Source of the DNA: an uncultured Spirochaetia bacterium
Lineage (GTDB): Bacteria > Spirochaetota > Spirochaetia > JABEVK01
Reading direction: 5' to 3'
Length of the DNA: 56,499 nucleotides
Assembly (NCBI GenBank): GCA_937960645.1
Contig: CALGPJ010000010.1
Coordinates: forward strand, 1 to 56,499
The position numbers and the translations under genes are program-made. The notes under the pieces were generated by a model. That model had not been told where the DNA came from and searched no databases. It saw only the letters and a list, made by a program, of their open reading frames with translations. This document shows positions 37,119 through 45,355 of the stretch, piece by piece (within the stretch, counting starts at the first letter, position 1; each line of letters opens with the position of its first letter).

Positions 37119-39821
37119 ATGGAACTGCTCGTCTTTTTTGGTTTTGGTAGCCTGGCCGTCGTCTTTGTGCTGGTTCTTCAGCTGGACGTCAAGGTCCGCC
37201 AGCTGGAAAAAAGAATCCAGCTTTTGGAAGGGGGACAACATCCGGCGCCGATCCCAGGCCTGGAACCGCAGACCGAGTCGACGCCATCCCAGGCCGCTGA
37301 AATTGTCTCGGAACCAGTCGAAATTCCAACTGCGGCCCCGCCCCCCGTCGAGGCCGCCCCGTCTTTACCCAGACCTGCGGTGGCCTTCCGTGCTCCCGAT
37401 GCCGCCTTTTGGGACCGGGCGATCGGCTTTCTCGGGATTGGTGTTCTGATTCTGGGCATCGGTTTCGGCATCGTCTACGCCGGGTTGGTTTTGGACGCAC
37501 TGGGAAGATTTTTCCTTTTAATTGCCGTATCCCTTGCCCTATTTGCGGCGGGTTGGCTGACCTCGCGCAAGGACTTCCTTAAAGACCTCGGACTCTGGCT
37601 GCGTAGCGCCGGCGGGGCCCTCATCCTTCTGGCTACCCTGGGAGCCGGCCACCTCGAGGGACTGAAATGGGTGGACTCCAGCATCGCGGCCTTTGCCCTC
37701 CTTGCAGTCGGCCTTACCGTGAACCTGGCCCTGGGGTGGGTTAGCAGGCTCACACCGATCACCACCCTACATCAGATCCTTGGCATCGTGGCCCTGGCCC
37801 TTGCAGAAAAGAACGAGGTGACACTGATCACCGCCGCCGTAGTCTCCCTGGCCGCTCTCGTGCTGGCGGGTTTTCGACGTTCGCCCGGAGGGATGGTTGC
37901 CGGTGGGCTGGCGTTCACCGCCTTTCTGATCTTCTGGGCGCAGGGACAGGAGGGGGTACCCACCCTCTTTTCGGTGGAGTCGGCGGCCTTCGCGGTGGTT
38001 TACGGGAGTACCCTGACCCTCCTCGCTCATCGCAATGAAAGTTTTACGGATGGCGGCCGGGCGGCCTCGGTCATTCTGATTCTGGGCGCCCTCGTGACCG
38101 TTGCGGGCGGTTACGTGGTGTTTCGCGACCTGCGCCTGTTCACCCCGCTATTTGCCGCCATCGCCCTTCTGGCAGGAAGCTCTTTTGGACTGAGGCGCCG
38201 CAAGGTCCCGCCCGCCTTTCTGGAGACCCTGGGTTCTCTTGCATTGTTTTCGGTCCTGGCCGCCCTGGCATTTTTACCCTTCTGGGATCAGGCGATCCCG
38301 ATCCTGCCGCTCGTTTTGGTAGCCGGGTTCTGGTGCGCCCTGGTGTGGGCTTTCTCTTCCCGTTTCCAGTTGACGATCACCCGCCTCGTCGCGCTGGTCC
38401 TCCTGCCTTTGTTGAACCTTCTCCTCCTACCGTTTTTCTACGAGGGACTCAGCCGTCAGCTGGCACATCCGGTCCTTCTGATGTTGCCCGCGCTGGCCCT
38501 CATCCGTGGTGAGGAAAAAGAGGCCGAGTCCCTTTACGTTCAACTGGTGAGCGGAGCGGCGTTTCTGGTTGCCACACTCGCCAGCATCCCCGAATACTTC
38601 TTCCCCTGGTCCCTGGTGATTCCCGCCCTCTGGCTCGGCCTGGCCGTGGTCGCAGACGTCCGCCGCAAAGTCATTCTCTCGGCCTTCCTAATCGCCGCCT
38701 TTGTCTTCTCCTCCTTGATCTATCTCCCGGCCTACGCCGATTCTGCGGTTTACCCCGTCGATAGCTTTCCTCACCTCGCCATCTTTATCACCGGCTTCTG
38801 GTGGATGGGCCGCGGGGTACTCGGCAGGACCCGCTGGTTCTCCTCCCTGGCGGGGGCGGTGGTCAGTGGCCTGGCTTTTTATGTCATCCTCGAAAAGTGG
38901 TCTTTCGTTCTGAAGCCCGCCGGGGTCCTGGCCGTAATCTCCGTCCTTTTCGTGATCCTCGAAGCCCTCGCGCCCCTCATCCGCCAACGGCCGATTTGGG
39001 GGCTGGACGAGGCGCAATTGCGGGTGTGGCGCCTTCTTTCAGAAAGCGCCGTGTTATTTTTTGCCCTGACGGTGCATCACCTCGTCACGTTCGAGGCTCA
39101 CTCCCCGATGCTCTGGCTATGGGGGGGCCTCCTGGCAGCATCCGGCGCCATCTGGCGCAGCCTTCTATCCCAGGGCAGCGAACGCTTGAGCTTCGCCGCC
39201 TTCGCAATGGCAGGTTGGTTCCTCGACCGAATCCTCCCCGAGTCCATTCCTTATGCAGTGTGGCTGGCATCGAGCAGCATCCTGGCCCTGGCAGCCTGGC
39301 GCATCGAGAGCCTCAAAAAACCCCTCGGCGGGGCTGCCGTGGGTCTGTTTTATCTTGGACTTTTGGCCTGGCTCCTCCTGGCTTCCGGTCCGGTCCCCTT
39401 TTGGCCCTACCCCCTGGTGAGCCTGGCCGGGGGACTGGGTTTTTGCGCTGCCGCTCTGTATGGGAAGACGCCCCTGCCCCCCAAATACGCGGCCCAGAGC
39501 AGCGCCCTTCCCCTGGTCGGAGTCGCGTTCCTGGTTTTGGGGCTTCGGTGGGATTCCGGGGCGCCTTCGCTGCTGTTGCTCTTTCTGGGCATAGGGCTTT
39601 ATCTTCTGGCCCTCGTACGGGAGGGGGCCATCCCACGGATCACGGCCTTCGTGGCCCTGGCTCTGACTGCCCTGAGGCTCTTGTTAGTGGACTTTTCCGA
39701 GGGCGACTTCGGTGTTCGCGCCCTGGTTTTTCTGGTGAGTGGGGCCGTGCTGACGGGCCTGAGTCTCTTTGCCCGTATCCTGGACCATCGCCGCAAACAA
39801 TCGATCGATCACCAGGGCTAG
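37119..39821 (+). CDS. DUF2339 polytopic membrane protein
   Basis: A protein of 900 residues. One N-terminal membrane segment and a short coiled coil (VKVRQLEKRIQLLEG) are followed by a Pro-rich linker (about 45-85). More than twenty hydrophobic helices then run to the end, ending in FARILDHRRKQSIDHQG. This layout is that of the DUF2339 family, whose role is unknown; surface or envelope processes have been suggested. CGGAGGG precedes the ATG and TATACT lies shortly upstream. The last 138 bases overlap the convergent YehW-like permease gene. Confidence 0.85.
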   Translation: MELLVFFGFGSLAVVFVLVLQLDVKVRQLEKRIQLLEGGQHPAPIPGLEPQTESTPSQAAEIVSEPVEIPTAAPPPVEAAPSLPRPAVAFRAPDAAFWDRAIGFLGIGVLILGIGFGIVYAGLVLDALGRFFLLIAVSLALFAAGWLTSRKDFLKDLGLWLRSAGGALILLATLGAGHLEGLKWVDSSIAAFALLAVGLTVNLALGWVSRLTPITTLHQILGIVALALAEKNEVTLITAAVVSLAALVLAGFRRSPGGMVAGGLAFTAFLIFWAQGQEGVPTLFSVESAAFAVVYGSTLTLLAHRNESFTDGGRAASVILILGALVTVAGGYVVFRDLRLFTPLFAAIALLAGSSFGLRRRKVPPAFLETLGSLALFSVLAALAFLPFWDQAIPILPLVLVAGFWCALVWAFSSRFQLTITRLVALVLLPLLNLLLLPFFYEGLSRQLAHPVLLMLPALALIRGEEKEAESLYVQLVSGAAFLVATLASIPEYFFPWSLVIPALWLGLAVVADVRRKVILSAFLIAAFVFSSLIYLPAYADSAVYPVDSFPHLAIFITGFWWMGRGVLGRTRWFSSLAGAVVSGLAFYVILEKWSFVLKPAGVLAVISVLFVILEALAPLIRQRPIWGLDEAQLRVWRLLSESAVLFFALTVHHLVTFEAHSPMLWLWGGLLAASGAIWRSLLSQGSERLSFAAFAMAGWFLDRILPESIPYAVWLASSSILALAAWRIESLKKPLGGAAVGLFYLGLLAWLLLASGPVPFWPYPLVSLAGGLGFCAAALYGKTPLPPKYAAQSSALPLVGVAFLVLGLRWDSGAPSLLLLFLGIGLYLLALVREGAIPRITAFVALALTALRLLLVDFSEGDFGVRALVFLVSGAVLTGLSLFARILDHRRKQSIDHQG

Positions 39822-40484
39822 GGCGGCTGCCGTCAGCGCCCCCTGGAGGACATACGCATACCGAAACTGTGTGATCCCTGCGATGATAGGCCGTCCCAGT
39901 CCACCGGCTCCCATGGTGGCACCGATGGTAGCGGTTCCGATGTTGATGAGTAGCGATGTGCGGATGCCCGCCAGAATTCCGGGAGCGGCCAGGGGAAGTT
40001 CGATCCCGACCAGGATTTGCAGGCCTGTGAATCCGCAGCCCCGGGCCGCGTTTCGGACCCCCTCCGGCACGGTCTGGAGGGCCCCGTAGGCGCCGTTGAA
40101 CACCGGCAGGACCCCGAAAAACAGCAGGGCAAGAAAGACCGGCCCGTTCCCAAATCCCGCCACCGGTATCAGAAGGGCCAAAACGGCCACCGGCGGAACC
40201 GTCTGCATCAGGCTGGTGGAGAAACTAAAAAGTTTCTGTACCGAGGCGGAGCGGCTGAGGTGGGACAGCAGGGCCGCGGCCAGTCCCGCTCCACAGGCGG
40301 CGAGGCTGCTGGCCAGCACCATCCCCAGGTGTTCTGCCAACAGGACGAGTGGCTCCTCGAAGGGATAGATCGATCCTTCTTCGGAAAACACCAGTCGCAA
40401 TAGAAACTCGAGGCTGGCGGGCCAGATCAGAACGCTCAGGATGGACACGGCCAAAATCGGGCCGCCGAGGATTTTAAGATTCAA
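39684..40484 (-). CDS. Betaine/osmoprotectant ABC permease, YehW-like
   Basis: One of two membrane subunits (266 residues, about six helices) of the importer encoded by the next three genes. The family segment LMQTVPPVAVLALLIPVAG and the coupling loop GVRNAARGCGFTGLQILVGIELPLAAPGILAGIRT are clear. The normal end is near IDRLFAAMVQDTG; beyond it come 30 extra hydrophilic residues read from DNA antisense to DUF2339. The start is TTG at 40484, with GGAGGACAGCC before it and 11 bases of overlap with the ATPase gene. Confidence 0.87.
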   Translation of the reverse strand: MNLKILGGPILAVSILSVLIWPASLEFLLRLVFSEEGSIYPFEEPLVLLAEHLGMVLASSLAACGAGLAAALLSHLSRSASVQKLFSFSTSLMQTVPPVAVLALLIPVAGFGNGPVFLALLFFGVLPVFNGAYGALQTVPEGVRNAARGCGFTGLQILVGIELPLAAPGILAGIRTSLLINIGTATIGATMGAGGLGRPIIAGITQFRYAYVLQGALTAAALALVIDRLFAAMVQDTGKETQARQHGPTHQKNQGANTEVALGKVH

Positions 40485-41565
40485 GGCTGTCCTCCCGCAG
40501 CAGGGACTCGATCGTGGGCAAATTCAGCTCGCCCACCAGCCGGCCGAGGTCATCCAGAACCGGCAGGTGCTTCAGTCCCAGGGCCAGCATCATGGAGAGC
40601 GCATCCTTCAGATTGGTCTCGGGGGTAGCACACTCCTCCCAGGACAGCGGGGTCACTGCGTCGTGCCACCGCTCACGCTCGGTATCTTCGAAGTTGATCC
40701 AGCCGACAAATCGGTCCTGCTCGTCCACCACCCAGCCCCAGACCCGGCCGTTATCTTCGAGGGAGTCGCTGCCCAGGCGCAGGGGATGAACCGCCGCCAT
40801 GCAGCACGTCACCGGTAGGCGGATCAGACGCTTGAGGCTGCGGTCGGTACCCACAAAGCGCCGCACGAAGGCGTTGTTTGGAGACCGCAGGATGGCCTCG
40901 GGGGAGTCGAACTGCACGGCACGGCCCTGATTCATCACCAGCATGCGGTCCGCCAGGAGGATGGCCTCGTCCAGATCGTGCGTCACCATGAGGACGGTTT
41001 TCCTGACCTTGGCCTGGATGGCGCGAAGGAAGCGCTGGTGGCGGGCCCTTTGCAAAGGATCCAGGGCCCCGAAGGGTTCGTCCATCAACAGCAGGGGCGG
41101 ATCTGCTGCCAGGGCCCGGGCTATCCCCACCCGCTGCGCCTCCCCGCCCGAGAGCTGGTGGGGAAACTTGCGCCGGTACGCCTCGGGATCGAGGCCCACC
41201 AGCGCCAGCATCTCGCGGACCCGATCGCGGATCCGCTCCCTGGGCCATTTCAGCAGCCGGGGCACGGCGGCGATATTGTCCTCCACCCGCCAGTGGGGGA
41301 AGAGCCCCACATCCTGTATGACGTAGCCCATGCTCCGCCGAAGCGCCACCGGATCGAAGGTGCTCAGGTCCTGCCCCCGAAGCAGGATGCGGCCCCGGGT
41401 TGGTTCCAGCAGACGGTTGACCAGCTTGAGCGTGGTGGTTTTCCCACATCCCGAGGGGCCAATGAGTACCACGAATTCCCCACGTTCGACGGAAAAGCTA
41501 AGATCAGTGATGGCCGGGATGCTGCCGTAGGTGTAATGGACTTGCTCAAAGACCAGCTCGGACAT
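40474..41565 (-). CDS. Betaine/osmoprotectant ABC ATPase, YehX/OpuCA-like
   Basis: The ATPase of the transporter, 363 residues. Walker A is GPSGCGKT (36-43), the signature is LSGGEAQR, Walker B is LLLMDEP and the H-loop is VTHDLDEA. A C-terminal extension of about 110 residues (from GWVVDEQDRFVGWINFED to VLDDLGRLVGELNLPTIESL) looks like a pair of CBS domains. In OpuA-type transporters such domains gate transport by ionic strength. The ATG at 41565 has GGAGGGG upstream; the open frame continues to a GTG at 41580. It overlaps the YehY-like gene by 20 bases. Confidence 0.9.
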   Translation of the reverse strand: MSELVFEQVHYTYGSIPAITDLSFSVERGEFVVLIGPSGCGKTTTLKLVNRLLEPTRGRILLRGQDLSTFDPVALRRSMGYVIQDVGLFPHWRVEDNIAAVPRLLKWPRERIRDRVREMLALVGLDPEAYRRKFPHQLSGGEAQRVGIARALAADPPLLLMDEPFGALDPLQRARHQRFLRAIQAKVRKTVLMVTHDLDEAILLADRMLVMNQGRAVQFDSPEAILRSPNNAFVRRFVGTDRSLKRLIRLPVTCCMAAVHPLRLGSDSLEDNGRVWGWVVDEQDRFVGWINFEDTERERWHDAVTPLSWEECATPETNLKDALSMMLALGLKHLPVLDDLGRLVGELNLPTIESLLREDSLES

Positions 41566-42694
41566 GGCCCCTCCGCTCACTCTGCGCCCCCTCCAGAAGC
41601 CTGAGCAGTACGTCCGCCCCCAGCGTGAGCATCAACAGGGGCAGGACCCCGAGGAGTACCATGTCGGCGGAGGTCTGGCCGATGCCCTGAAAGATGAAGT
41701 ACCCCAGGCCGCCCGCTCCAATCAACGGGGCGAGGGCGGCATTTCCCAGGTTCTGCACCACCGCCGTCCGTAGCCCCGCCAACACGAGGGGCAGGGAGAG
41801 GGGGACTTCCACCTTCCAGAAGAGCTGCCACTCCGAAAGCCCCAACCCGCGGGCGGCCTCCCGGACCTGGGGCGGCACCGCCCGCAGCCCCTCCCGGATA
41901 CCGCTCATCAGGGGGAGCAGGGCATAGATGGCCAAAGCCGCCACCGCCGGGGCGCTTCCGATTCCCGAGAGTCCCCAGGCTCGCAGAGTCGGAAACAAAC
42001 GGGCCAGTCCACTGAGCGGCACCATCAGCAGGCCCAGCAGGGCCAGGGTGGGCACGGTCTGGATCAGGCCGCTGAGGCTGTATACCCAGCCGCCCCAGAT
42101 CGTTCGGGCAGCGGCGACCCCCAGCGGCAGAGCCAAAAGCAGCGCCACGGCGAGGGACGTCCCGGAGAGCAGCAGGTGCTGAACCAGCTCGGCCAGCAGA
42201 CGGTTCTGTTGGGACCGCAGCTCGACGAAGATCGAAAGCGGGCTTCCGCTCTGAAAGGCCAGCACCCCCAGGACAAACCCCCACAGGGCCAGGTGGAGGG
42301 GCCAGCGGCGCCGGCGCTCGTCGAGGAGCAGGGGCAGCAGGAGCCAGATGTGCAAGGCCCAGAACCCCAGCTCGGGACTGAGCCGCATTCCCATCGGCAC
42401 CAGCTGTTGACCCACCAACCCGGGAAGCCCCCAGAGTCCCAAAAGTCCCCAAACCGCCACCACGGCAGGGGCGGCAAAACCGAAGGCTAAAACCAGGACA
42501 GCGCCCCAGGTCAGGAACCCGACCGCAGCCAGCCCCCAGCTCCCCACGAGGTCGAGGAAGAACACTGCCGTGCCACGAACCACGCGGTTGGGGTCCAGGC
42601 GGTACAAGGGAAACAGGATGAGAATCAGACCCAGGCCAATGGCGAGGATGGTCGCTCGTTTCCAACTTCCCGGCATCCCGCCCCAGGGTCCCAC
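41546..42694 (-). CDS. Betaine/osmoprotectant ABC permease, YehY-like (long form)
   Basis: A membrane protein of 382 residues, about the length of E. coli YehY. The first 170 residues carry about five extra membrane helices, and the second half is the transport domain proper (VQHLLLSGTSLAVALLLALPLGV, LIQTVPTLALLGLLMVPLSG, and the coupling loop VREAARGLGLSEWQLFWKVEVPLSLPLVLAGLRT). The start is GTG at 42694; GAGGAG lies just upstream and overlaps the stop of the binding-protein gene. Substrate by family: glycine betaine or a related compatible solute, of uncertain affinity. Confidence 0.88.
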   Translation of the reverse strand: MGPWGGMPGSWKRATILAIGLGLILILFPLYRLDPNRVVRGTAVFFLDLVGSWGLAAVGFLTWGAVLVLAFGFAAPAVVAVWGLLGLWGLPGLVGQQLVPMGMRLSPELGFWALHIWLLLPLLLDERRRRWPLHLALWGFVLGVLAFQSGSPLSIFVELRSQQNRLLAELVQHLLLSGTSLAVALLLALPLGVAAARTIWGGWVYSLSGLIQTVPTLALLGLLMVPLSGLARLFPTLRAWGLSGIGSAPAVAALAIYALLPLMSGIREGLRAVPPQVREAARGLGLSEWQLFWKVEVPLSLPLVLAGLRTAVVQNLGNAALAPLIGAGGLGYFIFQGIGQTSADMVLLGVLPLLMLTLGADVLLRLLEGAQSERRGHVRAGL

Positions 42695-42704
42695 CCGCGG
42701 CTCC

Positions 42705-43619
42705 TCAGGGGATCAGGCGCCGGGCCCGAAGCCATTCTCGGGCCACCTCCTCGGGGACCTTTCCCTCCACGATGATGCTGGCGTTGAGTTTCTGCAGACT
42801 CTCCAGGTCCAGGCTGCGAAAGATCGGTTCCAACAGGCCGGGCAGATCGGGATACCGGTCGAGTACCTCCCGGCGCACGATGGGGGCCGGCTCGTAAACC
42901 GGTTGAACCTTTTGATCATCTTCCAGGACCACGAGGTCGAAGGCCGCAAGGGTCCCGTCGGTGCCGTAGGCCATGGCGGCGTTCACCCCATCGATGGCCT
43001 CGGCGGCCGCCTTCTGCGTCGTGGCCGTGTTGCCTCCAGAGAGGATGAGCAGCTGATCGGGTCTTAGCCGAAAGCCGTAGACCTTCGCGAACGCCGGCAG
43101 GGCCGCTGAGGAGTTGACGAACTCCTCGGAAGCCGCCAGCCGCAGCACCCCGCCGCGGTTCAGATAGGACGCCAGATCCGAGAGGGTGCGCAGTCCTTCC
43201 CGGCCCGCCAGATCCCGGCGGACGGCGATGGCCCAGGTGTTGTTGGCCGGGGCCGGAGTCAGCCACACGATGCCGTTGTTTTGTAAATCCAGCTCCCTGA
43301 CCCGCTGGTAGCCCTGCTGCGGGTCCTGCCAGACCGGGCTATCCGCCTCGTTGAAGAAGAAGGCCCCGTTTCCGGTGTATTCCGGGTACAGATCGACCTC
43401 GCCGGCGAGGATGGCCTGGCGGAGGATGGGGGTGCCGCCCAGTTGGATCCGGTCGGTTATTGTATACCCGTGTTTTTCCAACACCAGTTTCATCATGTTC
43501 GCGAGGAGGGCGCCCTCGGTGTCCATCTTGGACGCAAGCACGAGGACCCTGGACGACTGCTGACATCCCAGGACGAGAAAAAGCGAAAATAACCCCAAAA
43601 ATCGCGTTGTGTGATGCAT
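42705..43619 (-). CDS. osmF: OsmF/YehZ-like betaine-binding lipoprotein
   Basis: The periplasmic receptor, 304 residues from the ATG at 43619, which has AAGGGG before it. Other in-frame codons further upstream fall inside the preceding DUF427 gene. The signal ends in FLVLGC (lipobox), so it is anchored. The mature protein has the OpuAC/OsmF layout: EGALLANMMKLVLEKHGY, GEVDLYPEYTGNGAFFF (ligand-binding Tyr region) and the terminal LESLQKLNASIIVEGKVPEEVAREWL. Gene order receptor-YehY-YehX-YehW is the same as in E. coli. Confidence 0.9.
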   Translation of the reverse strand: MHHTTRFLGLFSLFLVLGCQQSSRVLVLASKMDTEGALLANMMKLVLEKHGYTITDRIQLGGTPILRQAILAGEVDLYPEYTGNGAFFFNEADSPVWQDPQQGYQRVRELDLQNNGIVWLTPAPANNTWAIAVRRDLAGREGLRTLSDLASYLNRGGVLRLAASEEFVNSSAALPAFAKVYGFRLRPDQLLILSGGNTATTQKAAAEAIDGVNAAMAYGTDGTLAAFDLVVLEDDQKVQPVYEPAPIVRREVLDRYPDLPGLLEPIFRSLDLESLQKLNASIIVEGKVPEEVAREWLRARRLIP

Positions 43620-43641
43620 AAAAAACCCCTTGTATTTCGTG

Positions 43642-43923
43642 TCAGGACTGGATTTGGACACCCTTCCAGAAGGCGTAGTATCCCTTGATCTGGCGAGCGG
43701 CATCCTTGGGCTGGGGATAGTACCACACCGCATCGGTGTTCACTTTGCCGTTGATGCTCAGGGATTTGTAACTTGCCAGTCCCTTCCACGGGCAGGTGGT
43801 GTGGGTGTCACTGTCGAGGAAGTATTGGGTGTTGACGGATTCCGGGGGGAAGTAATGATTTCCCTCGATCACGATGGTCCGATCGCTCTCGGCAATCGTG
43901 ACCCCATTCCAAATCGCTTTCAT
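43642..43923 (-). CDS. DUF427 family protein
   Basis: A small cytoplasmic protein of 93 residues that covers the complete DUF427 domain: MKAIWNGVTIAESDRTIVIEGNHYFP, then HTTCPWKGLASYKSL and a final DAARQIKGYYAFWKGVQI. The family is widespread and of unknown function. The ATG at 43923 has a strong AAGGAGG; earlier codons have none. It is the first gene before osmF (22-base gap), so it is probably co-transcribed with the transporter. A weak promoter (TTGGCG, 18 bases, TATCTT) may lie just upstream. Confidence 0.88.
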   Translation of the reverse strand: MKAIWNGVTIAESDRTIVIEGNHYFPPESVNTQYFLDSDTHTTCPWKGLASYKSLSINGKVNTDAVWYYPQPKDAARQIKGYYAFWKGVQIQS

Positions 43924-44003
43924 CGGGGCGCCTCCTTTTATAATAAGATAAGCGTTTTTTCCAGAGAGCGCCAAACGCCGATACTTTTGGGGCATGGCCG
44001 CGC

Positions 44004-44118
44004 CAGGGGCACGGAGGGGGCGCCCCGGCGCCGTCCGCAGGACCGAAGCGAAGCGGAGCCCGGAGTCGACCCGGTGCCCCGCCGAAGGCGGGGCAGGCGC
44101 CCGGACCCCGCCAGACGA
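44004..44118. other. GC-rich intergenic stretch with palindromes
   Basis: The gap between the DUF427 and thioredoxin reductase genes has much higher GC than its surroundings. It contains the palindrome GGGGCGCCCC (44028-44037) and a perfect hairpin GCCCCGCC-GAA-GGCGGGGC (44076-44094). There is no T-run after the hairpin on either strand. It may be a Rho-dependent pause, an RNA-stabilising 3' structure or a copy of a dispersed palindromic repeat. No second copy was noticed in the window. Confidence 0.5.
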
Positions 44119-44119
44119 T

Positions 44120-45355
44120 TTACAGATATTGGGACACCATCGCGGGAAGGGTGGTTTCCAGCTTGGTGAGGTCCTCGAGGCTGCCCACCAGCTCGCCCTT
44201 TTTCAGGAAGAGGATGGACGGGGACTTTTTGTACATGAGGCGGCAGGCGATGCGGTCGGACTTGTAGATGTCGATGCGGCGAAGCTTGACCCGCGGGTCC
44301 ATGCCCGCGTGTAGCTGCTCGATGCGGGACAGGTACTCGCGTTCCAGGGCCTCGACGGCGTTGTACACGTAGGCCATCACCAAGCCCTCGGCGCCAAAGA
44401 TCTCGTCGCGGACGTAGTTGACCTCCTCCACATACTTTTCGGCCATGAAGCCGCCGATGGCCCCGTCACCGACCGCGGTGGCCACCTGGCGCAGGACCTT
44501 GTCGCGGCAGTCGCCGACGGCAAAGATGCCGGGGCGGCTGGTTTCCATTAGCTCGTTGGTCTTGATGTAGCCGCGGCTGTTCATCTCAACCAGGCCTTCG
44601 GCGAGCTTGGTGTTGGGAACGTAGCCGATGAAGAGGAAGCAGCTGTCCACCTTGAAGGGCATCAGCTCCCCGGTCTTGATGTTCTTCAGCACGACCGTCT
44701 CGAGCATGTCCTCGCCCTCGAAGGAGTCCACCACCGTGTTCCAAACAAATTTGAGCTTGGGGTTCGCCAGGGCCTTTTCCTGGGCCACCTTGTTGGCGTC
44801 CATCTTGCCCTCGTCGTGGATCACCGAGACGATGACCTCGGTGGCGAACTTGGACAGGAACATGCCCTCCTCGATGGCGGCATCTCCCGATCCGATGACC
44901 ATAACGCGTTTGCCGGTGTTGCAGGCGGCGTCACAGGTGGCACAGAAGGAGATGCCCTTGTCGTTGAGGAACTTCTCTTCGTTTTTAGCTCCGGTGAGGC
45001 GCGGCTTGTTGCCGGTGGCCAGGATGAGGGCCTTGGCCACGTACTCGTTGCGGAAGGTGGACACCACGATCTCCTCGCACTCGATGGAGATGTCGGTGAC
45101 CGCAGTGAGTTTGACCTGCACCCCAAAGCGGCGCATCTGTTTGTCGAAGATCTTCATCATTTCGATGCCGTCGATGCCCTCGGGGAAGCCGGGGTAATTT
45201 TCAATTTCGCTGGTGTAGGTAGCCATGCCTCCCATCAGCGATTTTTCGATCAGGATGGTCTTGAGGCGGGCTCGCCCCGCATAGAGGGCGGCCGTCATCC
45301 CGGCGGGCCCCCCGCCCACCACGACGACGTCGTACTCTTCACGTTTTTTGTCCAT
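44120..45355 (-). CDS. Thioredoxin reductase-like flavoprotein fused to a cysteine-less thioredoxin-like domain
   Basis: A protein of 411 residues, against about 310-320 for TrxB. Residues 1-310 are a complete TrxB: FAD site VVVGGGPAGMTAALYAGRA, redox-active CATC (in ISFCATCDAAC, near residue 140), NAD(P)-binding VIGSGDAAIEEGMFL and the FAD-closing motif GIFAVGDCRD. The last 90 residues have the strand-helix order of thioredoxin, including SPSILFLKKGELVGSLEDLTKLE with the cis-Pro region, but the CGPC site is replaced by residues without Cys. Its ATG shares a base with the YeeE-N stop (TGATG). It is the last gene of the sulfur operon and probably reduces an imported sulfur group or its carrier. 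Confidence 0.85.
   Translation of the reverse strand: MDKKREEYDVVVVGGGPAGMTAALYAGRARLKTILIEKSLMGGMATYTSEIENYPGFPEGIDGIEMMKIFDKQMRRFGVQVKLTAVTDISIECEEIVVSTFRNEYVAKALILATGNKPRLTGAKNEEKFLNDKGISFCATCDAACNTGKRVMVIGSGDAAIEEGMFLSKFATEVIVSVIHDEGKMDANKVAQEKALANPKLKFVWNTVVDSFEGEDMLETVVLKNIKTGELMPFKVDSCFLFIGYVPNTKLAEGLVEMNSRGYIKTNELMETSRPGIFAVGDCRDKVLRQVATAVGDGAIGGFMAEKYVEEVNYVRDEIFGAEGLVMAYVYNAVEALEREYLSRIEQLHAGMDPRVKLRRIDIYKSDRIACRLMYKKSPSILFLKKGELVGSLEDLTKLETTLPAMVSQYL

Noticed and set aside
41577-42665. 362-codon minus-strand frame overlapping the YehY-like permease in another register
   Set aside because: Pro/Arg/Gly-rich composition with no motif, whereas the overlapping frame encodes a normal ABC permease.
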